Shown: in pieces, positions 12,959 to 22,821 of the stretch | Layout of the letters: each line of letters opens with the position of its first letter | Position numbering within the stretch: the first letter of the stretch is position 1 | NCBI GenBank assembly: GCA_947446595.1 | Contig: CANFGS010000010.1 | Span: 1-62,953 of the forward strand | DNA from: Neisseriaceae bacterium | GTDB taxonomy: Bacteria > Pseudomonadota > Gammaproteobacteria > Burkholderiales > UBA11063 | Direction: 5' to 3' | DNA length: 62,953 nucleotides | Position numbers and translations under genes: made by a program | Notes under the pieces: model-generated | The model's database searches: none | Told to the model about the DNA's origin: nothing | Seen by the model: only the letters and a program-made list of their open reading frames with translations

Positions 12959-13047
12959 GATATATCTTGCATTTGTCAAAGGTAATAAAATTATACTTAA
13001 AAGCTAAGTTCGTCCCAAAAAGCATATCGTTGCACCACCCCACGCAC

Positions 13048-13102
13048 GTCATCCCAAACAATAACATGTTGCTGCTTCGACAAGAGTTTAGGATCCATGC
13101 CC
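13048..13102 (+). repeat. Dispersed GTCAT...ATCCATGCC repeat unit
   Basis: One unit begins GTCATCCCAAAC and ends GAGTTTAGGATCCATGCCC, with GTTGCTGCTTC in the middle. A close relative, in the same left-to-right sense, is at 56057-56110. Opposite-sense copies are at 24731-24784 and 49330-49382. It lies just outside the 3' end of the res gene. Confidence 0.75.
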
Positions 13103-13136
13103 TAAATACAAATTAAGTATTATAAAAACATTTAAT

Positions 13137-16100
13137 CTATAGAACCTGATCAACGTTACTAACAATTTTATATTCTAGTCCAAGGGCATCAATAAAATGT
13201 ATCTTACCGCAGCGAGTTTTATCTTTTTCTAAAGCTCGACCATTGCTATCAAAGTTTTCTCCCTTAGTCTCAGCAATAAAATAAACGTTATCTTTTCCTT
13301 CTTCATTAAGTAGTAGTGCCCAATCAGGATTGTATTTACCTAGTGGAGTATTCACCTTGAACCAACTTGGTAGTTTGGTAATTAATTTAACCAGATCTTG
13401 AGAGATCGCATTTTTTAGAAAATCAAACTCAATTTTTGAATCATAACGTAGTACATCAAATAGAAACTTACTAGCAAGTTGATCTGATGAAACCCCAAGG
13501 GCAGTTGCATCAGCAAGATTGCTATTATTTGATGAGTCACTATATCCATAATCCAAGTCCTGTTCGATTAAACTTTGAGAGTAATACCCCTCAGTATTAA
13601 CAATACTATCTACCAAGTTTAGATCTGATATTTTTTGATATTTTATTCCATCTACTAATAGCTTTGTTTTAGTATCATTTATAATTTTTGCTATTTTTTC
13701 GATAAATACTGTAGCATTTAACTTAAACATATCTAGCTTCACAGTATCAATTTTTCTTAAAATAAGAATAACTGTTTTTCGAGTAAGTCCAGTTGCCAAA
13801 ACCAATTTGGTAACTAAATCTAATTGTTCTGTATTATGTATAACTATGCTATCACTATGCATTAATTCTGTTGCAATCCCAGATGCATCAATTTTCATTT
13901 TAGCTCTTGCAACCTTGGCTGTCTGTATACTTATATCTAACGTCAAATTAATTTCTGTAACTGCCTTACTTACCAGCTCCTCAGTATTTAATTTAACTGA
14001 ATAAATAGTTTTATGGCTAATTTTCTTCCATAGGTCTCTAAACTCAGTAGAGGCATAGACTCTTTGATTAAGTTTAATTTCAACTTTGTTCCTTTGGTTT
14101 TCAATGGGTAACTTTTTACATAACTTCGTGAGTACTGCTTCAACAATTGGACTATACGACTTCAAAGACTCCTGATGTAGCTCCAATAGTCCTGCTTTTA
14201 GAGCTTTCAATCCTTTTTGGGTTATTTTATTATCGCTATCTATATAATGACTCGTTTTCAATTCATCATGAATAGATGTTGAAATATTTCGTGCCATTTC
14301 AAGATCCATACCCCTATCAGTTTGTAATAGTTGATTCACAAACTTCAAAGGATAGATATTACCAAATTTAATATTTGCATCCTGTTCATACTCTCTTTCA
14401 AGATTTGTCGCGAATGAATGGTACGACTCACCAGCAATTACTGTTAAAGTATTAATTTTGTCATCTTTAACACGCAGCCCTTCTGAATTTACACATAGTC
14501 GTAAACCACGCCCAACCTGCTGACGCCTTTTAAATATATTGCTACTATCTTGTAATACACATACTTGAAATACGTTTGGATTGTCCCAACCTTCTTTTAG
14601 TGCTGAATGCGAAAAGATAAATCTCATAGGAGTTTTTTGATCAAGTAATTTTTCTTTTTCTTTCATTATTAGTTGATATGCCGCCAATGCATCCTGAGTA
14701 TCTTCTTTACTATCTTTATAGACACCTTTTTTATCTTGGGCAAAATATCCATCATGAATTTTATTTAATTCATCTTCATTAGTTAAATCTATACCAAAGG
14801 AATTACGGCATAACTCGATATATTTTCTACCATCTGATGTATCAAGTACAAATTTTAGTTGTTCTATAAAGAGTTTAGCAAGCCATCCATCAGTCTTAGA
14901 GTCTTTTGCATATTGACGATAATCTGCTACTTTATTTATAAAAAACAAGCTTAATACTTTAATATTCTGCTTTGCTAAACGTAGTTCACGCTTAATATGG
15001 TTTTCTATTGTCAATCTTAGCATTATACTAGTTTTTTGTTCGATATTTTCTTCATCACCAATCGAGTCGCCAATAGCAATTTCATAATCTAAATTGGCTA
15101 ATTTTAACCCATAATCACGGCTAAAATCTTCCACTATATAGCTGGTATAGGCATCATTATTTGTCTTAAGCTGTAGATCTGTTCCTTTAGGAATTTTTTT
15201 AAATATTTTTCTAGTTTTTTTGCCTTTAAGATCTTGAATATCTAATTCTAAAGTCAGTTCCAGCTTTGGTGTAATTTCAATTACTTTGATATACGGCTTA
15301 CTACCATTAGACGCAAATGGTGCATCTTCAATACTCGCCACTTCAATTTGCTTAACCAATTTTCTATCATAAGCATCTAGAGCATCAAGCTTGTACACTT
15401 GGTTATATATTTCTCGGTGAGTAGCTGAATACCGAAGTATAAATAATGGTGATAACTCTTTGATTGCATTTTTAGCATTAATAGTATTATCCACGGATTG
15501 TGGTTCATCGATAATTACTACCGGTCTTACTGCCGTGATTAACTCAATTGGTGTGTATTCGCCATTTTTATCTTTGCAATGATAAATAATATTCTTAGCT
15601 TTATTAAATGCTGCAATAGTCATTACCATAATTTGAATAGCATTAGTAGTCGCAAAATCTCTTACCTGTCCAGATTTGCTACTGTCGTATTGATAATAAT
15701 TATAACTCACATTATTAAATTCTGACTTAAAGTGTTCCTCAGTAATCTCAAGTGATTTGAGTGTTCCGGTACGAATGGCATCACTTGGTACTACTATAAT
15801 AAATTTGGTTAGCCCATAGAGTTTGTTGAGTTCAAATATACTTCGAAGATAAACATACGTCTTCCCCGTACCAGTTTCCATTTCCAAGCCAAAGTTGGCA
15901 ATATCCGAGTAATCACCATAATAAATCTCACTCGAGATGTTTTCTAAATTATTAGATAGTTGCACACTTTGTAGATTTTCTAATAATTTATCATTATCAA
16001 TCTGTAAGCCATTAGCTACAACATCAAAGCTTAAAATTTCATTTTGATTTGCTAATTGAGTACTTCTATCCAATATAGTCATGCCATTAAATAGTGATAC

Positions 16101-16154
16101 GGTACTATTTACAGCCTGTAGTTGAAAGTCTTGGTTTTCAAATTTTAGTTTCAT
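13137..16154 (-). CDS. res: Type III restriction enzyme, Res subunit
   Basis: From the ATG at 16154, which has a GGTGAA ribosome binding site, the product has 1005 aa. An upstream in-frame start at 16175 lacks one. It is the ATP-dependent translocase/nuclease of a type III R-M system. Visible motifs are Walker A METGTGKT (92-99), DEPQ (216-219), SATH, VGRGLRL (motif VI), and a C-terminal PD-(D/E)xK nuclease with Asp944 and Glu962-x-Lys964. All key residues are intact, so it is probably active. Unusually, it is not next to mod: the DUF3800 gene and a divergent small RNA lie between them. Confidence 0.9.
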   Translation of the reverse strand: MKLKFENQDFQLQAVNSTVSLFNGMTILDRSTQLANQNEILSFDVVANGLQIDNDKLLENLQSVQLSNNLENISSEIYYGDYSDIANFGLEMETGTGKTYVYLRSIFELNKLYGLTKFIIVVPSDAIRTGTLKSLEITEEHFKSEFNNVSYNYYQYDSSKSGQVRDFATTNAIQIMVMTIAAFNKAKNIIYHCKDKNGEYTPIELITAVRPVVIIDEPQSVDNTINAKNAIKELSPLFILRYSATHREIYNQVYKLDALDAYDRKLVKQIEVASIEDAPFASNGSKPYIKVIEITPKLELTLELDIQDLKGKKTRKIFKKIPKGTDLQLKTNNDAYTSYIVEDFSRDYGLKLANLDYEIAIGDSIGDEENIEQKTSIMLRLTIENHIKRELRLAKQNIKVLSLFFINKVADYRQYAKDSKTDGWLAKLFIEQLKFVLDTSDGRKYIELCRNSFGIDLTNEDELNKIHDGYFAQDKKGVYKDSKEDTQDALAAYQLIMKEKEKLLDQKTPMRFIFSHSALKEGWDNPNVFQVCVLQDSSNIFKRRQQVGRGLRLCVNSEGLRVKDDKINTLTVIAGESYHSFATNLEREYEQDANIKFGNIYPLKFVNQLLQTDRGMDLEMARNISTSIHDELKTSHYIDSDNKITQKGLKALKAGLLELHQESLKSYSPIVEAVLTKLCKKLPIENQRNKVEIKLNQRVYASTEFRDLWKKISHKTIYSVKLNTEELVSKAVTEINLTLDISIQTAKVARAKMKIDASGIATELMHSDSIVIHNTEQLDLVTKLVLATGLTRKTVILILRKIDTVKLDMFKLNATVFIEKIAKIINDTKTKLLVDGIKYQKISDLNLVDSIVNTEGYYSQSLIEQDLDYGYSDSSNNSNLADATALGVSSDQLASKFLFDVLRYDSKIEFDFLKNAISQDLVKLITKLPSWFKVNTPLGKYNPDWALLLNEEGKDNVYFIAETKGENFDSNGRALEKDKTRCGKIHFIDALGLEYKIVSNVDQVL

Positions 16155-16226
16155 ATATTTCACCAGTAATATCATGATTTTATTTATATTTTAACTTCTA
16201 TTGCAACATTCCAAAATGTAAAAAAT

Positions 16227-16256
16227 TTGCAACTTATTTCAATTATGTACTATAAT
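16227..16256 (+). promoter_or_regulatory. Sigma-70 promoter of plus-strand small RNA
   Basis: TTGCAA (16227-16232) and a perfect TATAAT (16251-16256) are 18 bp apart on the plus strand. They point away from res and toward the DUF3800 gene's 3' end. No ORF follows within 70 bp; a terminator does, so the product should be a short RNA. Confidence 0.65.
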
Positions 16257-16262
16257 AACGTT

Positions 16263-16326
16263 AATTGGGATTGCGAAGTCGCGATCGGTAATAAGTCTCT
16301 GAGCGTTCTCGGGGGCTTTTTATTTT
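16263..16326 (+). ncRNA. Candidate small RNA linked to DUF3800 gene
   Basis: A stretch of about 60 nt begins near 16263 and has two hairpins. The first is GATTGCGA (16269-16276) with TCGCGATC (16279-16286), containing one G-U pair. The second is AGTCTCTGAG (16294-16303) with CTCGGGGGCT (16308-16317) around loop CGTT, followed by TTTTATTTT. Several pairs are G-U on this strand and become C-A mismatches on the other, so the structure belongs to the plus strand. It has its own promoter and abuts the 3' end of a convergent DUF3800 gene. Families of structured RNAs near DUF3800 genes have been described (DUF3800 RNA motifs); membership here is inference. Confidence 0.62.
16294..16326 (+). terminator. 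Rho-independent terminator of the small RNA
   Basis: A 10-bp stem (with G-U pairs) and CGTT tetraloop at 16294-16317 is followed by TTTTATTTT. On the minus strand three pairs are lost, so operon transcription from DUF3800 into res should not be stopped here. Confidence 0.75.
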
Positions 16327-17055
16327 CTAACATCCCATTATCAATCCGTGCTTTATATACTTACCGCTACTGTCAATTAGAAACTTTTTAGATACAATTT
16401 CAAATCCTCTATTATCCTGATTCGGTCGCATAATTTTTAACCCGATAGGTCGTGCAATTAAATCTGCAATTTGTAACCCGGCACAATTAGACTGCTTACT
16501 TGCCATACGAAGTTTTAAACCATACTCCACATATTCACATATCCGACGAAAAGCCAACTCTAAATCAGCATCTTCATTTTTACCACGTTTTTCTACAATA
16601 ATATAATTTAGTTGATCAGTAGTAACCGATTTTTCTTTTAAAAAATATATAAACTGTTCAATACATGACTTCATAGCCAATTCATAAGGATTATCAGGAG
16701 TCAAATATTTCTCTTTAAGCTTTATTTTGTCAATGACACAACTAATTAAAGCAAATTTAGCATTATTAATAATTTGCCAATAATCATCCATGAATTTAGC
16801 TTGTGATTCTTTATTAAAGATATTAAAATCAGCATGCTTTCTACGAATGTCGCTCTCATGAAAAATAACCTTATCATGTCCAAAATACTTAAATTTTAAC
16901 TCAGTTATTTGTTGAATAACTTGCAAATAGTCAGACTTTTTAAACACACAAAAAACTAATACAAAAACAGGATATTCTTTATTTATATTACCTAGTGAAT
17001 GATCACCACTCTCGTCAACATAAACTATGTAATCACTAAATTGTTGATTATTCAT
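16327..17055 (-). CDS. DUF3800 domain protein
   Basis: This 242-aa protein has the DUF3800 hallmarks: YVDESGDHS at the N-terminus (Asp14, Glu15, Asp18), an internal Glu155, and QIADLIARP near the C-terminus (Asp198). The spaced acidic residues suggest a metal-dependent RNase H-like nuclease, which is inference; no activity is established for this protein. It starts 8 bp after mod ends, with an AGGGG ribosome binding site, so it is in the mod operon. A small RNA gene lies at its 3' end on the opposite strand. DUF3800 genes are common in phage-defence and mobile contexts. Confidence 0.82.
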   Translation of the reverse strand: MNNQQFSDYIVYVDESGDHSLGNINKEYPVFVLVFCVFKKSDYLQVIQQITELKFKYFGHDKVIFHESDIRRKHADFNIFNKESQAKFMDDYWQIINNAKFALISCVIDKIKLKEKYLTPDNPYELAMKSCIEQFIYFLKEKSVTTDQLNYIIVEKRGKNEDADLELAFRRICEYVEYGLKLRMASKQSNCAGLQIADLIARPIGLKIMRPNQDNRGFEIVSKKFLIDSSGKYIKHGLIMGC

Positions 17056-17063
17056 ATAATCCC

Positions 17064-18944
17064 CTAAACTATTCTAATTTGTAATGGATTGTCTTTATTT
17101 TGTAACTGTTCAAGCGTTGCTAATGTGTTAAGTTTCACTTCATCACTGTTAAAACAATCATCTTTGACAATTACTAGAGTTAGTGCATATTTAAGTATCT
17201 GGGTTGCAAAATTTGGTTTCACATTATCATCTAAAACAGCCAATACAAATGGTTTACCATCAGTATTTATTAAAGCGTAGCATTTAGTTCCACCGATATC
17301 AAGAATTGTTTGGCAATAATCTAAACTATATCCTTGCTTCAATACTAACTCATAGAATAAATCAAGAGCAGATCTCCCAGCAACTAGCAAATCATCAGCA
17401 AACATATCTTTACTATCAAAAGGTCTGACATTTGATGTATCAAGTTTAAAAACCTTAAATCCAATATCTGGTGCAATCGTTTGGCTTTCATTCACCAGTA
17501 AGTCATTAGCTTTATGTTTAGTTTGCCATTCACTAAGTATTTTGTCCCCTGCTCTTCGAATACGCTCCTTACCAATTTCACAAATATTTTTATACCCAGC
17601 TTTTTTAGCCTCACTATCATCAGGAGTTGCCTCAGGTAATTGGACACATATATATTTACGGTTACCTCCATCTTCAGCATTTAGCTGCATGACTGCATGA
17701 GCAGTAGTAGCTGAACCTGAGAAAAAATCCAATATGATTTCATCCGCGGTACTACTTATTTGTAAAAGATGATTAATGAGTTTAATAGGTTTAGGATAAG
17801 AAAAGCTATTCGCTCCAATTAAATCTTCGCAGTCTTTACGCCCAGCTGTAGTACTACTCTTTTCTATAATTGATGTTGAATAAACTTTTCTTCTATAGTC
17901 GCTTGGTATTATTAATCTAGGTTGATTATTACCCTCTTTACCCCAATAGATTAGATTCTCTTCTAAAAACTCAAGCACCAAGCTTTGCTTGAACTTCCAA
18001 TGTTTATACCATTTTTTCCCTGATGGTGATATCAATTCATACCAGTTTTCATGACCTTCTTTAACCTTATCTTCGTTCACTGCCAGATTGGCGGTTTCGA
18101 GTATTCCATACTTTGCTTCCAATGGCTCAGATATCTTATCAAATCTAGTGGTTTCTTTATTTTTATAGCAAATAATAATATACTCGTGAATATTTCTGTA
18201 CCGTAAAGTTTGTTTCAAAGTCCCCGACTTTCCCTCTGACTCTTTATTCCAAACTATACAATCTACATTTTCAGCACTAAATATCTCATCACAAATTTTC
18301 CTAAGATTATGCACTTCATTATCATCAATACTAATAAAAATCACACCATCATCACGTAGCAAATTTCGAGCCAATTTAAGGCGTGGGTACATCATATTCA
18401 ACCAATTAGTATGGTACTTACCTGCACTATCATTATTTGTGTCTATATTATTACCTTCTGGATCAATTTGTCCAGTTTTTTGTAGATAATTCTTTAAATT
18501 ATCCTCATATTTATCTTTATACACAAAGTCCTTACCGGTATTATATGGTGGATCAATATATATCATCTTAATCTGCCCATAATAGCTTTTTTGTAGTAGC
18601 TTTAATACCTCAAGATTATCACCCTCGATATATACATTATTTGTATTATCCCAATCTTTGCTATCCTCTACAGAGGGGCGAAGCGTTGCCATACTTGGTT
18701 TATTGGCTTCTGCTTGAGCTTGCTTCTTACCACTCCAGTTGAAACTATAGCGAGTTGCATCATCCGCACCAACATCAACACCTCCACCAATTGCAATCTT
18801 AAGTTTTTCAATATCAATACTACAATTACCATCAACTCCCTCAGTAAATACTTCAGGCAATATTTGTTTCAATTTACTAATTGTATCTTGTGCAATATCC
18901 ATACTTTGCACATCTTTCGGCTTTAATTTATATTCTTCAGTCAT
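17064..18944 (-). CDS. mod: Type III DNA methyltransferase, Mod subunit
   Basis: The 626-aa N6-adenine methyltransferase is the recognition and modification subunit of the type III system. The catalytic DPPY is at residues 131-134 (IDPPYNTGKDF), and the SAM-binding motif DFFSGSATTAHAV is at 406-418. The order DPPY before FxGxG marks a beta-class enzyme, as expected for Mod. The target-recognition region lies between the motifs (about 230-390). The start overlaps the DUF2971 gene by 4 bp (ATGA). No simple-sequence repeat tract is visible at its 5' end, so phase variation is not suggested. Confidence 0.92.
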   Translation of the reverse strand: MTEEYKLKPKDVQSMDIAQDTISKLKQILPEVFTEGVDGNCSIDIEKLKIAIGGGVDVGADDATRYSFNWSGKKQAQAEANKPSMATLRPSVEDSKDWDNTNNVYIEGDNLEVLKLLQKSYYGQIKMIYIDPPYNTGKDFVYKDKYEDNLKNYLQKTGQIDPEGNNIDTNNDSAGKYHTNWLNMMYPRLKLARNLLRDDGVIFISIDDNEVHNLRKICDEIFSAENVDCIVWNKESEGKSGTLKQTLRYRNIHEYIIICYKNKETTRFDKISEPLEAKYGILETANLAVNEDKVKEGHENWYELISPSGKKWYKHWKFKQSLVLEFLEENLIYWGKEGNNQPRLIIPSDYRRKVYSTSIIEKSSTTAGRKDCEDLIGANSFSYPKPIKLINHLLQISSTADEIILDFFSGSATTAHAVMQLNAEDGGNRKYICVQLPEATPDDSEAKKAGYKNICEIGKERIRRAGDKILSEWQTKHKANDLLVNESQTIAPDIGFKVFKLDTSNVRPFDSKDMFADDLLVAGRSALDLFYELVLKQGYSLDYCQTILDIGGTKCYALINTDGKPFVLAVLDDNVKPNFATQILKYALTLVIVKDDCFNSDEVKLNTLATLEQLQNKDNPLQIRIV

Positions 18945-19951
18945 TTTACACTTTCATTTTTTATTTTAAACTCTGATTTTTTATAATCTACAACTTTATC
19001 TAACTCAATACAAGTAATTTTATTATCTGGTTCTATAGCCCATTTTTTTAATGTTTCAGAATATTCTCTCTGTTGTTTATTTTTATCACTACTATCATAA
19101 TTATTCCACCCAAAAATTATTCTACTTGGTTTGATAAAATCAAAGATTGAATTATTTATATTTTTTATATCTTGCCTTTGCTCCTGAAATCTTTTAGAGC
19201 CAATTTTAGTGTTTTTTAAATATTCTTCATCAGGTAGTATCTTTTTAATATGCTCCTGAGTCCTCACAGACATAAACCTCCACTCTTTTTCAAACTGCCA
19301 TTCTTTACTTTTCATTGACTGAAATGTTAAAATAGCATCAGAGGACATTTTAGGATTTTTCTTAACCAATGCTAAATATAGAATAGTCCAAAAACAGTTA
19401 AGTCCATTAATTTGTTTGGGATTATCTGAATATATAACATCATAAAACTTACAACTATCAATAAACTCCTGATTATTTTTCGCAAATGATATAAGATCAT
19501 CAATTGTATACTGTAGAGCTATACCTGAACCATTATTAGCATATAATCCCCACATATGGTTTGATTCTAATGCTATAGGATCTAAGGTAGAAAAACAAGC
19601 TATATTTGTTGAATGCGTTTTTTCAATGTGTAGATCAATCTCAGCACACATACTATCCGAAGTCCAATTTGTGCCAACACGAACATAACCAAACTCATGT
19701 CTGTCTGCACTACATTTGATATCAATAGCTAAATTTCTTTTATCTTCTTCACTAATTCTAAATTGACTATCAAAACTGTCATTAAAATTAGCGGGGAATG
19801 AAGCAAATAGTTTTTGATTTTTTATAGTTTTCAATTTACATACTGAATCCAATGTCATCCATTTTGTTAGGTACTCTACCCCATCATTTTTTAAATCTAA
19901 TAAAGTACGCATTTTTGGTAAAGAATAAATTTCATCGACACGTTTTGTCAT
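18941..19951 (-). CDS. DUF2971 domain protein
   Basis: The 336-aa protein matches the DUF2971 pattern: an N-terminal segment where the protein asks for small coverage (KLFASFPANFNDSFDS), then HMWGLYANNGSGIALQY, then FEKEWRF near residue 225. The biochemical role of DUF2971 is unknown; members are often seen in defence islands and R-M loci. It starts 4 bp after the SNF2 helicase ends and overlaps mod by 4 bp, so it is embedded in the same transcript. I cannot assign a function beyond this context. Confidence 0.75.
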   Translation of the reverse strand: MTKRVDEIYSLPKMRTLLDLKNDGVEYLTKWMTLDSVCKLKTIKNQKLFASFPANFNDSFDSQFRISEEDKRNLAIDIKCSADRHEFGYVRVGTNWTSDSMCAEIDLHIEKTHSTNIACFSTLDPIALESNHMWGLYANNGSGIALQYTIDDLISFAKNNQEFIDSCKFYDVIYSDNPKQINGLNCFWTILYLALVKKNPKMSSDAILTFQSMKSKEWQFEKEWRFMSVRTQEHIKKILPDEEYLKNTKIGSKRFQEQRQDIKNINNSIFDFIKPSRIIFGWNNYDSSDKNKQQREYSETLKKWAIEPDNKITCIELDKVVDYKKSEFKIKNESVK

Positions 19952-19955
19952 ACTA

Positions 19956-22817
19956 CTACACTATCCTAAAATTCACGAAGAACAAATTATTGTATGTTAT
20001 TTTGGGTTCAAGCTGTTGCTGATATTGTTTTGCTAATTCTTCTAGCTCATTATCTAGTTCTAATTCTCTACTTTGTCTCACTTCATGAAGGGTACGCTTT
20101 TTATTTTTAAGCTGGTTTATTTGCCCTGTTAATTGAACTTTATCACTTACCCTAGCTGCATGTTTGATCTGCTTATTGATTTCTTTGATATTTTCATCCA
20201 ATTCATTTAATTGAGCCTCAAAATCTTCTAGAACATCAGTCCGAAAATATTCAATCTTACCATACTCATCATCAAAATTTTGGGCTTTAAATGACTCGTA
20301 TTTATCAAGTGCTAGTTGACGATTTTTTTCCTGTAATTGACCAAGATTTTCTTGATTTATATTATGATGCGTAACTACAGCATTTAACTTAAATAACCGC
20401 TCACACTCTGTTTGCTCCATTACTTGCCCGTTATCCAGCACTCCACTAAAAACTAAATAATCTTCAGTATAACCATTAGTATCAATAGTCAGGTGCTCGA
20501 GTGCCAAAGTACCTGTTTGGTTTTTATATGGTTCAAGGGCATTTACTTGCAAAGCATAATTACTTAGATCAAATTCTAACATTGCTGGGGGTGTTGATTC
20601 TGTTTTACTCGAATTAATTACCAATTCACCCAAAGGATGGTTTAGACGATAGAGTTGGTTATTGGTGTAGCCTTGCTGTTCTTCCCAGTTATCTTTTTTA
20701 ATCATATAATATGTATTAGGTCGGATACCATGAATTTGTTGTCCAAGCTCAATAAATTTGTCTTCTTCATTGAATTGTACTTTATCAACTAACTTGGGTA
20801 ATTGGTACTTTGTTAAATCCCAAAATTTCTGACTAATTTGATCTAAGCGCTGATTACTTTGCTCTTGAGATTCCTGTAGAAGCTTATGCACATCTTCGTC
20901 AAAATAAGTCTGTAATATCTCTTTTGCTTTTGCTAGACGATTATTATTCTCTTCTTTGTATATCTCACCCAACAAATCAAACTCTTGATTGATTTTTGTC
21001 TCATCACGGCAATTTTGATAAATGGTCTCAATAGCTTGTTCAAATCCAGTGTTCAGATTGGTTACTTGACCAAGTATTTCATTTGAAGCACCAAATACAC
21101 CATCAAATAAGCCAAACTTCTTATCTAATATCTCATAAATTCGTTTGTCAATGAGATTACTTGTATCAACAAAATTTATCACTACCACATCATATTTTTG
21201 CCCATATCTATGCACACGACCAATACGCTGCTCTATCCTTTGTGGGTTCCATGGCAAATCATAATTAATCAATAAAGAACAAAACTGTAAATTTACCCCC
21301 TCAGATGCTGAGTCAGTGGCAATCAGAATTTTTGCTGATTTCTCAAAATATTCTGTTATTGCTAATTTCATATCCGCGGACTTAACACCCGACATTTTCT
21401 TACGATTAGCTTTTACATTCAACCATTCTTGATATATTTGTTTGGATTTCTCATCATTATTACTAGCGTTAAATAGCACTACTTTATCCGCATAGCCATT
21501 ATTTTCTAGATATTGCTTTAGATATTTTTGCGTAGCTATTGACTCAGTAAATATTACACATTTCTCTTTAGCTCCAAGCTCTTTCATGCGTTCAAATCCA
21601 AAGTTGAGGGCTTTATATAAGTTAGGCAGTTTTGAGTCTTTATTATTATCAATTAGAATCTGTAAATTTAATATAATTTGATTTAGTTTCTCTAGAACTT
21701 CACTTTTAGTAAGCTTATGAATTTTCTCTTCTACTATGTTATCAAGATCATTAGCATATTCATCCTCCAGCTCTTCCAAGCTGTCCTCGATAATCTCCTC
21801 GTCAATACCTTCAAGATCATTTATTGCTTTTTCATCAGCCAAACTAGCTTCAATTTTCGTTCTAATTTTAAGTAAAGTATCATAAATTGCAATAGATGAA
21901 GAAGATTTTATTTTTAGTAATGCAACACGTATTAAGTGAAGTACTCGTTCATCATAAACACTACCTAAATGCTCAAAAATAAATGTGTTGAGGTCATTAA
22001 ATATTTGTAGCTCAAAACTAGTTGATTGATAGTTAAATGTTTGAGAATGACGCTCAGTATAACGAATAAAACTTAAAACATCCTTCCTAAGTGTTCGGTT
22101 ACATATGATTTTCAATCGTTCCCGTAATTGTTCAATTTGCATATCGGACAAATTACCACTTAGTGCTCTTTCACTAGGGAAAAACTTATTATCAATTATA
22201 TTTACTAGACCGTATAGCTCTTTGAGGTTATTTTGTAGTGGTGTAGCAGTTAGCAAGATCTTCTTAACTGATGGAAATGCTTCTTCTATAGCTATATAGA
22301 TTTTAGCTTTAGTATTTTTTAGTTTATGTGCTTCATCAAATACAGCTAAGTCAAAACGTATAGATTGAAACTTTGCTTTTGTCTCTAATTTATTAACAAA
22401 ATTGTACGAGCATATTAGTATTTTTGGCTCTACTAGATTAAATAAATCAATACCATTTTTTAGATTTTCTTTGATAGGCTTACTGTCCAGAATAACCGAG
22501 TCTAGGGCAAATTTATCTTTTAACTCTTCCTGCCATTGCTTTCTAAGTACGGCAGGGCAAACGATAATAAGTTTACGTTTACGCTCCGCCCACATTTGAG
22601 CTAAAATCAACCCTGCTTCAATTGTTTTACCAAGCCCAACTTCATCAGCCAAAATTGCACCTTTGGCAATAGGCGAACGAATTGCATACTGTGCAGCTAG
22701 TACCTGATGCGGGTTCATTTGGACTTTGGCATTAAATATAGTTGCTGATATATCACTAAGAGTTTTACGAAGAATATCGTATGCAAAAAATTTAGCATGG
22801 TACGGAGTTAATTTCAT
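19956..22817 (-). CDS. SNF2-family DEAH helicase
   Basis: The 953-aa superfamily 2 ATPase has Walker A DEVGLGKTIEAG (59-70), DEAH at 161-164, motif III LLTATPLQNN, and a C-terminal helicase domain with motif VI QRIGRVHRYGQ. The last ~130 residues are predicted coiled coil, rich in Glu, Lys and Gln. This layout matches the HepA/RapA-like helicases found in prokaryotic defence operons. The likely role is DNA or nucleoprotein translocation. It lies 4 bp after the RloB-like gene and 4 bp before the DUF2971 gene. Confidence 0.88.
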   Translation of the reverse strand: MKLTPYHAKFFAYDILRKTLSDISATIFNAKVQMNPHQVLAAQYAIRSPIAKGAILADEVGLGKTIEAGLILAQMWAERKRKLIIVCPAVLRKQWQEELKDKFALDSVILDSKPIKENLKNGIDLFNLVEPKILICSYNFVNKLETKAKFQSIRFDLAVFDEAHKLKNTKAKIYIAIEEAFPSVKKILLTATPLQNNLKELYGLVNIIDNKFFPSERALSGNLSDMQIEQLRERLKIICNRTLRKDVLSFIRYTERHSQTFNYQSTSFELQIFNDLNTFIFEHLGSVYDERVLHLIRVALLKIKSSSSIAIYDTLLKIRTKIEASLADEKAINDLEGIDEEIIEDSLEELEDEYANDLDNIVEEKIHKLTKSEVLEKLNQIILNLQILIDNNKDSKLPNLYKALNFGFERMKELGAKEKCVIFTESIATQKYLKQYLENNGYADKVVLFNASNNDEKSKQIYQEWLNVKANRKKMSGVKSADMKLAITEYFEKSAKILIATDSASEGVNLQFCSLLINYDLPWNPQRIEQRIGRVHRYGQKYDVVVINFVDTSNLIDKRIYEILDKKFGLFDGVFGASNEILGQVTNLNTGFEQAIETIYQNCRDETKINQEFDLLGEIYKEENNNRLAKAKEILQTYFDEDVHKLLQESQEQSNQRLDQISQKFWDLTKYQLPKLVDKVQFNEEDKFIELGQQIHGIRPNTYYMIKKDNWEEQQGYTNNQLYRLNHPLGELVINSSKTESTPPAMLEFDLSNYALQVNALEPYKNQTGTLALEHLTIDTNGYTEDYLVFSGVLDNGQVMEQTECERLFKLNAVVTHHNINQENLGQLQEKNRQLALDKYESFKAQNFDDEYGKIEYFRTDVLEDFEAQLNELDENIKEINKQIKHAARVSDKVQLTGQINQLKNKKRTLHEVRQSRELELDNELEELAKQYQQQLEPKITYNNLFFVNFRIV

Positions 22818-22821
22818 AAGT

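Noticed and set aside
16294-16326. Terminator for the minus-strand operon before res
   Set aside because: On the minus strand three stem pairs become C-A mismatches and no T-run follows, so only plus-strand termination is supported.
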